A stretch of 42,007 nucleotides of DNA, taken from positions 1 through 42,007 of the forward strand of contig JADGQC010000004.1 in the NCBI GenBank assembly GCA_017882125.1. Reading direction: 5' to 3'. This document shows positions 21,095 through 30,432 of this stretch, piece after piece; position 1 is the stretch's first letter; the number at the start of each line of letters is the position of its first letter. A program made the position numbers and the translations under genes. The DNA is from Anaerolineales bacterium (lineage in GTDB: Bacteria; Chloroflexota; Anaerolineae; Anaerolineales; Villigracilaceae). Under the pieces are notes generated by a model. It did no database searches, was not told the origin of the DNA, and saw only the letters and a list, made by a program, of their open reading frames with translations.

Positions 21095-23053
21095 ATGTTT
21101 CATGGTGGTAGCTGGGGGGCTTACATGCGCTCGGGTGACGAAAAGCCCAAGGTCACCCGGGAACTCTTATTACGGGTGCTCAATTATGCCAGGCCTTACT
21201 GGTCCCAGATCATTGGCATGCTGGTGATGATCCTGATAAGCACTGGACTCTCATTGATAACCCCCCTGATCTTCAGGCAGATGATCGACAAGGTCCTGCC
21301 GTCCAAGGACCTGCACAGCCTCTTGCTGCTGGCAATCGCACTTTTATTCGTTCCCATCCTTAATGGCGTGACTTCGGTCATCCAGCGGCGGTTGAACGTA
21401 CAAGTGGGGGAAGGCGTCATTTACGACCTGCGCGTAGCGCTCTTTAGCAAGCTGCAGCGCATGAGCCTGCGCTTCTTCACCAACACCAAAGTGGGCGAAA
21501 TGATGAGCCGCCTGAACAACGACGTGGTCGGCGCGCAGAACGCCATCAGTAACACCATCGTCAACATCATCACCAACATCATCGAGGCGATTGCCTTGAT
21601 GGCCGTCATGCTCACCCTGGAATGGAAACTGACCCTGGTCAGCGTGCTCATCCTGCCGCTGTTCATCTTTGCCGCCCAAAGACTGGGTGGAGTCCTGCGC
21701 GACCTGGCCCGCAAACAGATGGAAGCCAACGCCCGCATGAACGCACATATGAATGAGACGCTCAACATCGGCGGGGCGCTGCTGGTCAAGCTTTTTGGGC
21801 GCGCCAACGAGGAGACCAACCGGTTCAGGCAGCGGGCTGCAAGTGTGCGCAACATGGGCATTGACCGCGCCGTGGTTGGCTCTACCTTCTTCATGATACT
21901 GGGGCTGGTTGGCGCGGTGGGCACTGCCCTGGTCTACGGCCTGGGCGGCTGGTACGTCATCCAGGGGACATTCACGGTGGGCACCATCGTTGCCTTCGGC
22001 TCTTACCTCGGGCAGCTATATGGCACGCTGCAAGGCTTGGCAAGCGCACCGGTCGATTTTTCCACTTCGATGGTGAGTTTCGAGCGGGTTTTCGAGGTGA
22101 TTGACCTGCCCAGGGACATCCCGGAAAAAGAAAACGCGTTCGTTCTGCAGAATGTTAAGGGCAATCTTGAGTTCGAAAATGTTACCTTTAATTACAGTGT
22201 GGATGAAACCAAATTATTGAAAGATGTCAAACGCTACGGGCGGATGGAGGACGTGGGTGCGGTCCTGTCTTCGGCGGAGAGCATCACAAAAAGGGATGGA
22301 AAAGAAAAGATCGAAGAACCTGTCTTCCTAGAAGAAAAAATGGACGGGACCTCCCAGGCGCGCGACGTGGCTCTTGAAGGGATTTCCTTTAAAGCCGCTT
22401 CAGGGCAGTTGGTGGCACTGGTGGGACCCTCTGGCGCGGGGAAGACGACGGTCACCTATCTCATCCCGCGCCTGTACGACCCCGGCAGCGGAGTCATCCG
22501 CATCGATGGGACCGACGTGAAGGAGGTCACGCTTGACTCGCTCGCCACTGCAATCGGCATGGTGACCCAGGAGAACTACCTGTTCCACGACACCATCCGC
22601 ACCAACCTGGTCTATGCCAAGCCCGAAGCAACCCATGCTGAGATCGAAGCTGCGGCAAAGGCAGCCAATATCCATCAATTCATCATGGACCTGCCCGAAC
22701 GCTACGAAACGATCGTGGGCGAACGCGGCTACCGGTTGAGCGGGGGCGAAAAACAACGCATCGCCCTGGCGCGCGTGATCCTCAAGGACCCGAGGATTCT
22801 GGTGCTTGATGAAGCCACCAGCCACCTCGACAGCGAATCCGAATCACTGATCCAGGAAGCATTGAAGCGCGTCATGGCAGGCAGGACGAGCATCGTCATC
22901 GCCCACCGCCTGTCCACGATCCTGGCGGCGGACCTGATCCTAGTGATGGACAGGGGGAAGATCGTCGAGCGCGGCACGCACGAGCAACTGCTCGGAATGG
23001 GAGGCGTGTATAACCAGTTGTATGAGACACAGTTTAGAGGGGAAAGGGTGTAA
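21095..23053 (+). CDS. ABC exporter, fused TMD-NBD (multidrug/lipid type)
   Basis: Six-TM N-domain; GPSGAGKTT, YRLSGGEKQRIALARVILKDPRILVLDEATSHLD, AHRLSTI. AGGAG before ATG at 21095. Confidence 0.94.
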   Translation: MFHGGSWGAYMRSGDEKPKVTRELLLRVLNYARPYWSQIIGMLVMILISTGLSLITPLIFRQMIDKVLPSKDLHSLLLLAIALLFVPILNGVTSVIQRRLNVQVGEGVIYDLRVALFSKLQRMSLRFFTNTKVGEMMSRLNNDVVGAQNAISNTIVNIITNIIEAIALMAVMLTLEWKLTLVSVLILPLFIFAAQRLGGVLRDLARKQMEANARMNAHMNETLNIGGALLVKLFGRANEETNRFRQRAASVRNMGIDRAVVGSTFFMILGLVGAVGTALVYGLGGWYVIQGTFTVGTIVAFGSYLGQLYGTLQGLASAPVDFSTSMVSFERVFEVIDLPRDIPEKENAFVLQNVKGNLEFENVTFNYSVDETKLLKDVKRYGRMEDVGAVLSSAESITKRDGKEKIEEPVFLEEKMDGTSQARDVALEGISFKAASGQLVALVGPSGAGKTTVTYLIPRLYDPGSGVIRIDGTDVKEVTLDSLATAIGMVTQENYLFHDTIRTNLVYAKPEATHAEIEAAAKAANIHQFIMDLPERYETIVGERGYRLSGGEKQRIALARVILKDPRILVLDEATSHLDSESESLIQEALKRVMAGRTSIVIAHRLSTILAADLILVMDRGKIVERGTHEQLLGMGGVYNQLYETQFRGERV

Positions 23054-23295
23054 GACCTACAGGATTACCCTCTCTGGGATTTAAAGCACAGACCCTCCCC
23101 ATATTCCATTTGAAAATGAGGAGGGTTTCGTTTTCATGGAATAAATCATCATAGCATTCCCACTATTACTGAACCACTAGATGAAAATATCCACGCAACA
23201 AAGACTGGTGATAATTATCTGGTACATTACTCCAAGCCCGGATCTTAAGATAAATCGGTTCATGTATACTCTTTGAAGCTTGATTAATACCCTCC

Positions 23296-23571
23296 CTACC
23301 CGTGCAGCCTGGCGACCACCAGGATGAGAGTAAAAACGATCGCACAACCTGCCATTCCGGTAAGAACGGTCAGATACCATTTCTCATGCCAGGGATATTT
23401 TCGGGTAAGCAGATAAAATAAGGTTGCAAGTACGAGTCCGGCAACCCCATTGATGAACAGGAATATCCCGGCAATATCATACCCTGACTGGTGAAGCTGA
23501 CCCAGGTACCAGCCGTAAGCCATCTGGATGACAGGTACAATGGCAAGCGGGAGTGCTTTAATAATTTTCAT
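23296..23571 (-). CDS. Small membrane protein
   Basis: MKIIKALPLAIVPVIQMAYGWYLGQLHQ... with three hydrophobic segments. Confidence 0.55.
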   Translation of the reverse strand: MKIIKALPLAIVPVIQMAYGWYLGQLHQSGYDIAGIFLFINGVAGLVLATLFYLLTRKYPWHEKWYLTVLTGMAGCAIVFTLILVVARLHG

Positions 23572-23675
23572 TCTCAACCTTCCCGACGGGGATTTGGGTG
23601 AGTATACTCCATTGGAAATTTTAGTTCCTGACACTGACCGTTTCCATCTGCTTCCATCTGTGGTTTAATTATTGC

Positions 23676-24503
23676 ATGGGCACCCTTTATCTTGTTGCCA
23701 CCCCGATCGGAAACCTGGAAGACATGAGCCCGCGCGCCGTGAGGACCCTGCAGGCAGCCCGTCTTATCGCCGCGGAAGACACGCGTGTCACCCGCAAACT
23801 GCTGACGCACTTCGACCTGCACACTCCCCTCACCAGCTACTACGAACACAACAAGCTGACCAAGTTGGATGCCATCCTGGCTACTTTATCCGGCGGTGAT
23901 GTAGCCCTGGTCTCAGACGCAGGGACACCGGCGATCAATGACCCCGGCTATGAATTGGTACGGGCAGCGCTTGAAGCCGGGTATAACGTCTGTCCCATCC
24001 CGGGGCCATCCGCACCGCTGGCTGCACTGGTAGCCTCAGGGCTTCCCACCGACTCGTTCCTGTATCTCGGTTACCTGCCTCGCAAGTCGTCCGATCGGCA
24101 GGGATTATTGAGACAGGTGGATAACCTGCCATACACTCTGATCTTCCTCGAATCTCCGCACAGGCTGCCAGCTGCGTTGAAAGACCTGGAAACCCTGTTA
24201 GGCAGGCGGCAGATCGCAGTTGCCCGTGAACTGACCAAGCTCCACGAGCAGACCTGGCGCGGCACTATCTCGGAGGCAATTGAATATTTTACGCTCAACG
24301 AACCGCGCGGCGAATTTACCCTGGTGGTGGCGGGAAAAGCAAAGCGGGGAAAGGAAAAATGGTCGGAAGATAAGGTGAGCATCGCGATTAAATTCGGAGT
24401 AAAAATGGGTGAAAGCCCGTCCTTGCTGGCAAAACAGGTGGCGCAGGAGAGCGGCTGGGAGAGGAAAGAAATATATGACCTCATCACAGAAATGCAGGGA
24501 TGA
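23676..24503 (+). CDS. rsmI: 16S rRNA (cytidine1402-2'-O)-methyltransferase
   Basis: GTLYLVATPIGNLEDMSPRAVRTLQAARLIAAEDTRVTRKLL, SDAGTPAINDPGYELV, PIPGPSA. Confidence 0.96.
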   Translation: MGTLYLVATPIGNLEDMSPRAVRTLQAARLIAAEDTRVTRKLLTHFDLHTPLTSYYEHNKLTKLDAILATLSGGDVALVSDAGTPAINDPGYELVRAALEAGYNVCPIPGPSAPLAALVASGLPTDSFLYLGYLPRKSSDRQGLLRQVDNLPYTLIFLESPHRLPAALKDLETLLGRRQIAVARELTKLHEQTWRGTISEAIEYFTLNEPRGEFTLVVAGKAKRGKEKWSEDKVSIAIKFGVKMGESPSLLAKQVAQESGWERKEIYDLITEMQG

Positions 24504-24563
24504 GAATGAATCAATGGAATTATTGGCGGTACCCGGGATTTCTAAAAGTAGGAGGCATTTGAT

Positions 24564-25625
24564 ATGAACCTTGACGACCTGGATTTTATCCACAACCACG
24601 ACCCGCAAAACATGCTGGGTGAAATTGATAACCTCCCGGCTCAACTTAAAAATGCCTGGGAATTGGGACAAACCCAGCCCCTGCCCGAAATCAAGGACCT
24701 GCGTCAGGTGATCATCCCCGGCATGGGCGGTTCTGCCATCGGTGCGGACCTGCTGGCAGCGTTCATCGCTCCTGCTTGCAAGGTGCCCGTGTTCGTACAG
24801 CGTGACTACGGTCTGCCGGCCTGGGCTTACGGTCCGGAAACGCTGGTGATCGCCAGTTCCCATTCCGGGAACACCGAAGAGACCCTCGATGCCTTTTCCG
24901 CTGCCATCCAAAACAAGTGCAGCCTGATGGCAGTTGTCACGGGCGGAAAGCTGGCGGAACGAGCCGGGCAGGCGAACATTCCGCTGTGGAAATTCGAACA
25001 CAAAGGTCAGCCGCGCGCTGCGGTCGGCTTTTCTTTCGGGCTGCTGCTGGCTGCCTTCACCCGCCTGGGATTGATTGCCAACCCGGTGGATGAGTTGGCG
25101 GAAGCCTTGGTCGCCATGAAAAAGCAGCAGGAAACCCTGCGCGCCGAAATCCCGGCGGCCCAAAACCCGGCCAAACGCCTGGCGGGACAACTGGTGGAAC
25201 GCTGGGTTAACATCTACGGATCCGGCAGCCTGGCCCCCGTGGCGCGCCGCTGGAAGACCCAGATCAATGAAATTGCCAAGGCGGGGGCAGGCTTTGAAGT
25301 ATTGCCAGAAGCAGACCATAACGCTCTGGCGGGTTTGCTCAACCCGGCTGATATCATGGCGCACACGGTGACTATATTCCTGCACGCACCGTCAGACCAC
25401 GCCCGCAACCGTCTGCGCCTCGATCTTACCCGGCACGGATTCACCGTCGAGGGGCTGACAACGGATGTTTACGATGCAAAGGGAGAGACGCGCTTGTCGC
25501 ACATCTGGACCGCCCTGCATTTTGGGGATTACACCTCATATTACCTTGCGATGGCTTACCGCGCCGACCCCACCCCTGTGGAGGCATTGGAAAACTTTAA
25601 AGCCGCCATGCGTGCGGCAGGGTAG
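24564..25625 (+). CDS. Bifunctional phosphoglucose/phosphomannose isomerase family
   Basis: IIPGMGGSAIGADLL, VIASSHSGNTEETLDAF, EADHNALAGL; AGGAGG before ATG. Confidence 0.9.
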   Translation: MNLDDLDFIHNHDPQNMLGEIDNLPAQLKNAWELGQTQPLPEIKDLRQVIIPGMGGSAIGADLLAAFIAPACKVPVFVQRDYGLPAWAYGPETLVIASSHSGNTEETLDAFSAAIQNKCSLMAVVTGGKLAERAGQANIPLWKFEHKGQPRAAVGFSFGLLLAAFTRLGLIANPVDELAEALVAMKKQQETLRAEIPAAQNPAKRLAGQLVERWVNIYGSGSLAPVARRWKTQINEIAKAGAGFEVLPEADHNALAGLLNPADIMAHTVTIFLHAPSDHARNRLRLDLTRHGFTVEGLTTDVYDAKGETRLSHIWTALHFGDYTSYYLAMAYRADPTPVEALENFKAAMRAAG

Positions 25626-25665
25626 CCCGAATAAATAGGCCTGATAATCCGATGATTGGGATAAA

Positions 25666-25701
25666 ACAACTCACCCCGAATTATGCTGCGGGGTGAGTTG
25701 T
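25666..25701. terminator. Bidirectional terminator
   Basis: ACAACTCACCCCG / CGGGGTGAGTTGT, 13-bp perfect, between convergent genes. Confidence 0.85.
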
Positions 25702-25731
25702 GGTTAATTAATATGCATTAAATAATCCGGT

Positions 25732-26250
25732 TTACCGGGCTGATATCAGCAGGGATATAATACCCGCCACTCCTCCCAACCCGAAACCCGCCACGATGTC
25801 AGATAGGTAATGCACACCCATGGCAACACGTGCCAGCGCCACCAGCGGCGCCCAGATACAGATGATCAGCGCCAGCCATCCCGGGCCCAGCCCAAGGGCC
25901 AGGACTGCGATCAGGACCACACGGGCAGCATGTCCGGACGGGAACGAATGCGGATCGGTTTTCCGGTATATTCCCCCCCAGTCCCCCACCGGTCTTCGGC
26001 GGCGGATGGTGAACTTGATCGCCAGGACAATCACAGCCAGGGCAATAATGGACAGGAGTATTGTCAGCGCCCACGGGCGCCAGAACGAGTTGCCCAGCCA
26101 CCAAAGCAGTCCCAGCCCGGCCCACCAAAACCAGGAATCGCCCGAGTGCGCCAGGACGATCGCCACGCTGCGCAAGACACCAGGACGCCCGGCCACCCGC
26201 ATCTGTGCGGAGAGGCGAGCGTCCAGTTCCAGGATACTCTTCCAGGTCAC
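25732..26250 (-). CDS. PAP2-family phosphatase
   Basis: KFTIRRRRPVGDWGG, SFPSGHAARVVLIAVLAL, RVAMGVHYLSDIVAG. GTG start overlaps the upstream TGA (GTGA). Confidence 0.93.
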   Translation of the reverse strand: MTWKSILELDARLSAQMRVAGRPGVLRSVAIVLAHSGDSWFWWAGLGLLWWLGNSFWRPWALTILLSIIALAVIVLAIKFTIRRRRPVGDWGGIYRKTDPHSFPSGHAARVVLIAVLALGLGPGWLALIICIWAPLVALARVAMGVHYLSDIVAGFGLGGVAGIISLLISAR

Positions 26251-27152
26251 TTTTTGATTGTCTTTCTTGCAGGAACTTGCTTCTTCGCCGGGGCGGTTTC
26301 GGCCGCCCTGGAAGATTTCCCGGCGCCTTTTGCCAGGGTCGCTTTTTTCTTCAGGGACTTCGCACCTTTTTCAGTCTGCTTAATTTTCTTCGTCAAATCT
26401 GCACGCATGATCTCAAGCTGGTGGGGCTTATCCACATCCATGCCCACTTCGGCATACGGGCAGACAATGGCTCGACCGGAAATATTCATCCGGCTCATGA
26501 CCCTGGTTTCTGCGTCCTGGAGACTTAGCCTGCCAGCCAGGAGCATCAAGGCCGTACCGTAGCCGATCAGGGCAGCCTGTTTGAGAGGATTCTTGCGGGA
26601 ATTGGTGATCTTTTCCCACAGCTCGGTATCATCATCGACGATCATACTGATTCGTGCGGCATTCAAATCGCCACCGCAGACTTCCATGTCACTTAACTTG
26701 GTCCAGGTTCGCTTTGATCCAGGATAGCGTTTCTCCATCACCTCGCGTTGGATGACGTTGTAAACGATATCCACTTTCTCCTCGAGTTCTGTTTTCACCA
26801 CCCAGTCCACCATCTCGCCCGTGATTCCCGGTATATCGGATGAAGCGATCAGCACGTACTCGGCCTTATCGTTGACCTCCAGCACCTTTTTTGCGCCGGC
26901 CTGCAGGTTCTCCACCATCTTGCCCTGGTTGGAGACGAAATACATTTTCTTGCTGCATTTCAGCCCGCTTTTATCGGTCAAACCAACGATGATTACGTTT
27001 TCTATATTACTGGATTCCGAGATCGCATCCAACACCCACTGGACCATCGGCTTGCCAGCTATGTCCACCATTGCCTTGGGATGACCCTGGGTGGCATCGT
27101 ACAACGGCTCTTCCGGGAGCGGAACGCCCCCAGCAGTTACGATTGCATCCAT
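26247..27152 (-). CDS. NTP-transferase / MobA-like nucleotidyltransferase with basic C-terminal tail
   Basis: MDAIVTAGGVPLPEEPLYDATQGHPKAMVDIAGKPMVQWVLDAI; tail KSLKKKATLAKGAGKSSRAAETAPAKKQVPARKTIKK. Confidence 0.82.
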   Translation of the reverse strand: MDAIVTAGGVPLPEEPLYDATQGHPKAMVDIAGKPMVQWVLDAISESSNIENVIIVGLTDKSGLKCSKKMYFVSNQGKMVENLQAGAKKVLEVNDKAEYVLIASSDIPGITGEMVDWVVKTELEEKVDIVYNVIQREVMEKRYPGSKRTWTKLSDMEVCGGDLNAARISMIVDDDTELWEKITNSRKNPLKQAALIGYGTALMLLAGRLSLQDAETRVMSRMNISGRAIVCPYAEVGMDVDKPHQLEIMRADLTKKIKQTEKGAKSLKKKATLAKGAGKSSRAAETAPAKKQVPARKTIKK

Positions 27153-27210
27153 AAATTCTCCTTTAATTAATTTTTTTTATTCGCCTGCCGCCACCGCACA
27201 CTAACCCCGG

Positions 27211-27273
27211 AAAAAAATACCCGGGAGAGTGTGGAAATTTCTGTTCGAATCAACGTATAAATTTCCCGGGTAT
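27211..27273 (-). terminator. Extended hairpin terminator between 28206-27298 and 27152-26247 genes
   Basis: Minus strand ATACCCGGGA ... TCCCGGGTAT (10 bp perfect, 37-nt interior with secondary AATTT/AAATT and GTT/AAC pairing) followed by TTTTTTT. Confidence 0.65.
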
Positions 27274-27297
27274 GGTCGGTTGCGCAGGAGGACACTT

Positions 27298-28206
27298 CTA
27301 ATTCAATTCCTGCAGGGACGGCTCGAATCCGAGTTTGGTCAGCATTTCTTCATACTCATCATGAGTGAGGGCACGTCCCTTGCCCGAAACGGCGATCAAG
27401 GCAGCTTCCATCATGTTCGTGCCAAACGAACGCCCATCCAGCACCGGTGTGGTGGTTACCAGGGTTTTCACCCCGCATTTGCGGAATAATTCCACATCCT
27501 GGGGCGTGGTGGTGTTGGTCACGACCACCTTGCCTTTCATATTATCCGGCATATAGCGCTTGATATAATGACAATCGCCTGCGATCACCACACCCCACTC
27601 GAACCACTTCGGATACTTCGGCTTGCGCTCTTCCTGTTTCTCGCCGGTAGGATAAACCCATTCGAACGGCAGGCGTCCCGCCAAAGGCATTAGAACAGAT
27701 GCCAGTGTCTTGAGTTGCCCTTCGTTGTGCAGTGCGATCGGGATGCCCAGCGAGAACATCAAATCTCCAAAGACGCACTCATAGCCTGCCTGGATAAAAC
27801 CGTGCGCCAAACCCCAACGGTCAGCACCGGTCATAACGAAGGTTTTCTTGCCGCCGTTTTTCTGGATGTAGTCGCCAAGTTTGGTTTCTACAAAAGGCGC
27901 GGCTTTATTTTCCAATGTATTCTTCAGACCTGTACCATCCACGACCGGTGTCGTCTTGATGAACCGCACCATCTTTTCAACCGAATAGAGCCGGTACCAT
28001 TTATCATCCACCATCAGGCCCAGGTCTGCGCCGCCGACCCCAAAGGCGTCCACTTTTCCATCGAGTTCCTGGTATTTGCGAGCCGCAACCTCCATGTCCC
28101 CATCTGTGCCGATCCGTTCTATGCTGACTTCCTCGCCCAACAATTTGACGGTGACCGCCTTGTCGCGCTTGGAAGAGCCGATACTGATACTGACTGCTCG
28201 TTTCAT
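27298..28206 (-). CDS. Conserved hypothetical protein (family sometimes annotated as quinate/shikimate 5-dehydrogenase; function uncertain)
   Basis: MKRAVSISIGSSKRDKAVTVKLLGEEVSIERIGTDGDMEVAARKYQELDGKVDAFGVGGADLGL; TPVVDGTGLKNTLE. Confidence 0.55.
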   Translation of the reverse strand: MKRAVSISIGSSKRDKAVTVKLLGEEVSIERIGTDGDMEVAARKYQELDGKVDAFGVGGADLGLMVDDKWYRLYSVEKMVRFIKTTPVVDGTGLKNTLENKAAPFVETKLGDYIQKNGGKKTFVMTGADRWGLAHGFIQAGYECVFGDLMFSLGIPIALHNEGQLKTLASVLMPLAGRLPFEWVYPTGEKQEERKPKYPKWFEWGVVIAGDCHYIKRYMPDNMKGKVVVTNTTTPQDVELFRKCGVKTLVTTTPVLDGRSFGTNMMEAALIAVSGKGRALTHDEYEEMLTKLGFEPSLQELN

Positions 28207-28538
28207 AAATGAGGCCTCCTAAGGGATTTGCGTGAGGGAGTATACACCCAACCAATTTATCTGAAAATACCGCGTTTTGCGGTCATCGACAATCTTTCCG
28301 AGAACGATTGGCTCCGTAATATGGGGGAGATCATTCTATCGAGGGTCCAATCGATTGCAGGGTAACCCTCTCCGTGAGTGGAAACCCCTGCCAGCCCTCT
28401 CAGAGGCGGATTTCCATCAGCCCAATTCACATCCACCTCAACGGGATTGAACGTTCCGTGTGAGGGATTGCACCACACTTCCCACCCCAATGCGGGAATG
28501 GAAGCTGGGGTAAAATCTGTAATGATTAGAAAACTGAC

Positions 28539-29312
28539 ATGACTCTGCGCCGGACCACGCTTGCCCTGCTGATTCTCTACGCCCTTCTGACCATTTATCC
28601 TATAGCCTGCATCGCTGCCGGCGTGGCCCCCTCCCCATTTGTTACTCCGATATCGACCTTGGCAGGTTTCACATTCGCCATCCTGCACTCCGGGCAGCGC
28701 GAAGGCTGGGGTCGTGCCCTGCGATTGCTCGCCCTGGTATTTGGTGTGAGTCTACTCTTTGAGAGCGTGGGCGTTGCGACCGGGCTGGTCTATGGCCCGT
28801 ATCATTATACGGATAAACTCGGTCCCCTCTTCCTTGGGCTGGTGCCATATCTCATCCCGGTGGCCTGGTTCATGATGAGCTACCCTTCCTTTGTCATTGC
28901 TGACCGGCTTATCCCTGCCGGCTGGGCGGGCTGGCAGAGGATCCTTTCGGTGGCAGCTTTGGGCGGGCTGGTGATGACCGCCTGGGATCTGGTGATGGAC
29001 CCGATTATGGTTGCCAGCGGGCACTGGGTCTGGGACGTCAATGGAGCCTATCACGGCATCCCCCTGCAGAACTTCTGGGGCTGGTGGCTGACCGTTTTTA
29101 CCACTTTCGCACTATACCTGTTGCTTTCAGGTAAGACCCCCAAACTCGCTAATGGCAAGTTCGACCGCTTGGCTGTGCTGAGTTATGGCATCACAGCCAT
29201 TGGGATCGTGATTATCTCGCTGGTTACAAAAGCAGCCGAATTGGCGCTGATCGGTTTCTTTGCGATGGTGCCCTGGATAATATCGGGGGGATTAAGTCTG
29301 GCAAAAGATTAA
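28539..29312 (+). CDS. Carotenoid biosynthesis protein (CruF / DUF422-like)
   Basis: Polytopic; GLVYGPYHYTDKLGPLFLGLVPYLIPVAWFMMSYPSFVIAD, MTAWDLVMDPIMVASGHWVWD, GAYHGIPLQNFWGWWLT. Confidence 0.88.
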   Translation: MTLRRTTLALLILYALLTIYPIACIAAGVAPSPFVTPISTLAGFTFAILHSGQREGWGRALRLLALVFGVSLLFESVGVATGLVYGPYHYTDKLGPLFLGLVPYLIPVAWFMMSYPSFVIADRLIPAGWAGWQRILSVAALGGLVMTAWDLVMDPIMVASGHWVWDVNGAYHGIPLQNFWGWWLTVFTTFALYLLLSGKTPKLANGKFDRLAVLSYGITAIGIVIISLVTKAAELALIGFFAMVPWIISGGLSLAKD

Positions 29313-29334
29313 TTTTGGAATCTTAAATATAATC

Positions 29335-29371
29335 AACAGTGCTTTGCGAGTTTAGCTCGCAAAGCACTGTT
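29335..29371. terminator. Perfect hairpin, probable terminator
   Basis: AACAGTGCTTTGCGAG-TTTAG-CTCGCAAAGCACTGTT, 16-bp stem. Confidence 0.75.
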
Positions 29372-29447
29372 TCATCCATCTTCCCTGTTTCAGGATGGAT
29401 GACAAGGGGTCTCGGAGAGTTGGGTCATCTGCCTAAAATGCAGTGAA

Positions 29448-30026
29448 TCATGGAGTGTACTTAGTGCAAAAATGCGCCTTATCGTATTGGATGTATTGAA
29501 TGGAAGACACGGTCCCCATGCACTGGTAGACTCCCCAGGAGTCACAAAGGTTTTTGCCAACTGCCACAATTGGGTAAGTATCATCAGCCTGCGGCTCGAC
29601 ATAGACAATACCCCGGTCGGAGGTTTCGAACGCTACAAAAGCATGTCCCGGCCCGCCGTCTGTAAAATCAACTGCAACGATCCAGGCCTTGATTCCCTGC
29701 TGTGTTGCGTTAGCCACCAGGTCGGTGGAGAAGTCCAGACAGGTATATTTTCCGGAGACGTAAGGGTTCCAGTTGGTATGGTCCTTTTCCAGGAAACTTA
29801 CCAATTCCGTCCAGGTTATCGAGTTGGTGGATGTTTTGAGGACATTGGAGGGCGCGGAAGCAGACGTGGGACGCGGAACCAGGGCTTGGATGGCAGGGTT
29901 GGAGGAAATTAAACCGGACGCCGATACGACCGGGATCCTAAACCCGGTTGTTGCAGCCGCAAGTACAATGGAACCCAATAAGAGGAACATTATCAAGTAA
30001 AAATTAACTTTACGGTTAGGGTTCAT
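29448..30026 (-). CDS. Secreted transglutaminase-like (papain-fold) protein, candidate
   Basis: N-terminal TM/signal segment; YTCLDFSTDL, GGPGHAFVAFE, VYVEPQAD give possible Cys-His-Asp/Glu triad. Confidence 0.55.
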   Translation of the reverse strand: MNPNRKVNFYLIMFLLLGSIVLAAATTGFRIPVVSASGLISSNPAIQALVPRPTSASAPSNVLKTSTNSITWTELVSFLEKDHTNWNPYVSGKYTCLDFSTDLVANATQQGIKAWIVAVDFTDGGPGHAFVAFETSDRGIVYVEPQADDTYPIVAVGKNLCDSWGVYQCMGTVSSIQYIQYDKAHFCTKYTP

Positions 30027-30381
30027 TTCAATACCTATAAGATTAATGAAATACCGGGACTCCCTTGTCTTTACCGGTCACAGAATTTATCCTGCTTTAA
30101 CGCTCCGGCTTCAAGGAGTGGTTGTAACTAACGATCACATATAAAATTAATATCCAAGATACATATCCCTATTCCCCTCTCCCAATGGCATTATAAATTA
30201 ATGTATTCCAAAATGAATACCCTCTCCGGGTTATTCTAATGAAATATTAAGTTGCAGCTCCAGCAGGAATTCTCATGGCGACTCCGCCGCATAAACTTTC
30301 TTCCAGCCTCGTCACCCTTTCCCCCAAAGGATATTGAGGATCCTTGTATTTATGAAGGAATAATGGAGATTTTTGTGTAAA

Positions 30382-30428
30382 GAAATCAACAAAACCCCGA
30401 AGCCAGGCTTCGGGGTTTTGTTGATTTC
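30382..30428. terminator. Terminator palindrome downstream of metK
   Basis: 23-nt perfect arms GAAATCAACAAAACCCCGAAGCC / GGCTTCGGGGTTTTGTTGATTTC separated by one base. Confidence 0.88.
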
Positions 30429-30432
30429 GGTT

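Noticed and set aside
24198-25385. 395-aa minus-strand ORF antisense to rsmI and the isomerase gene
   Set aside because: Overlaps two well-supported genes on the other strand; composition is a codon-bias artefact.
28207-28538. Possible riboswitch in the leader of the CruF-like gene
   Set aside because: Read on both strands; no recognisable aptamer core or terminator adjacent to the gene start.
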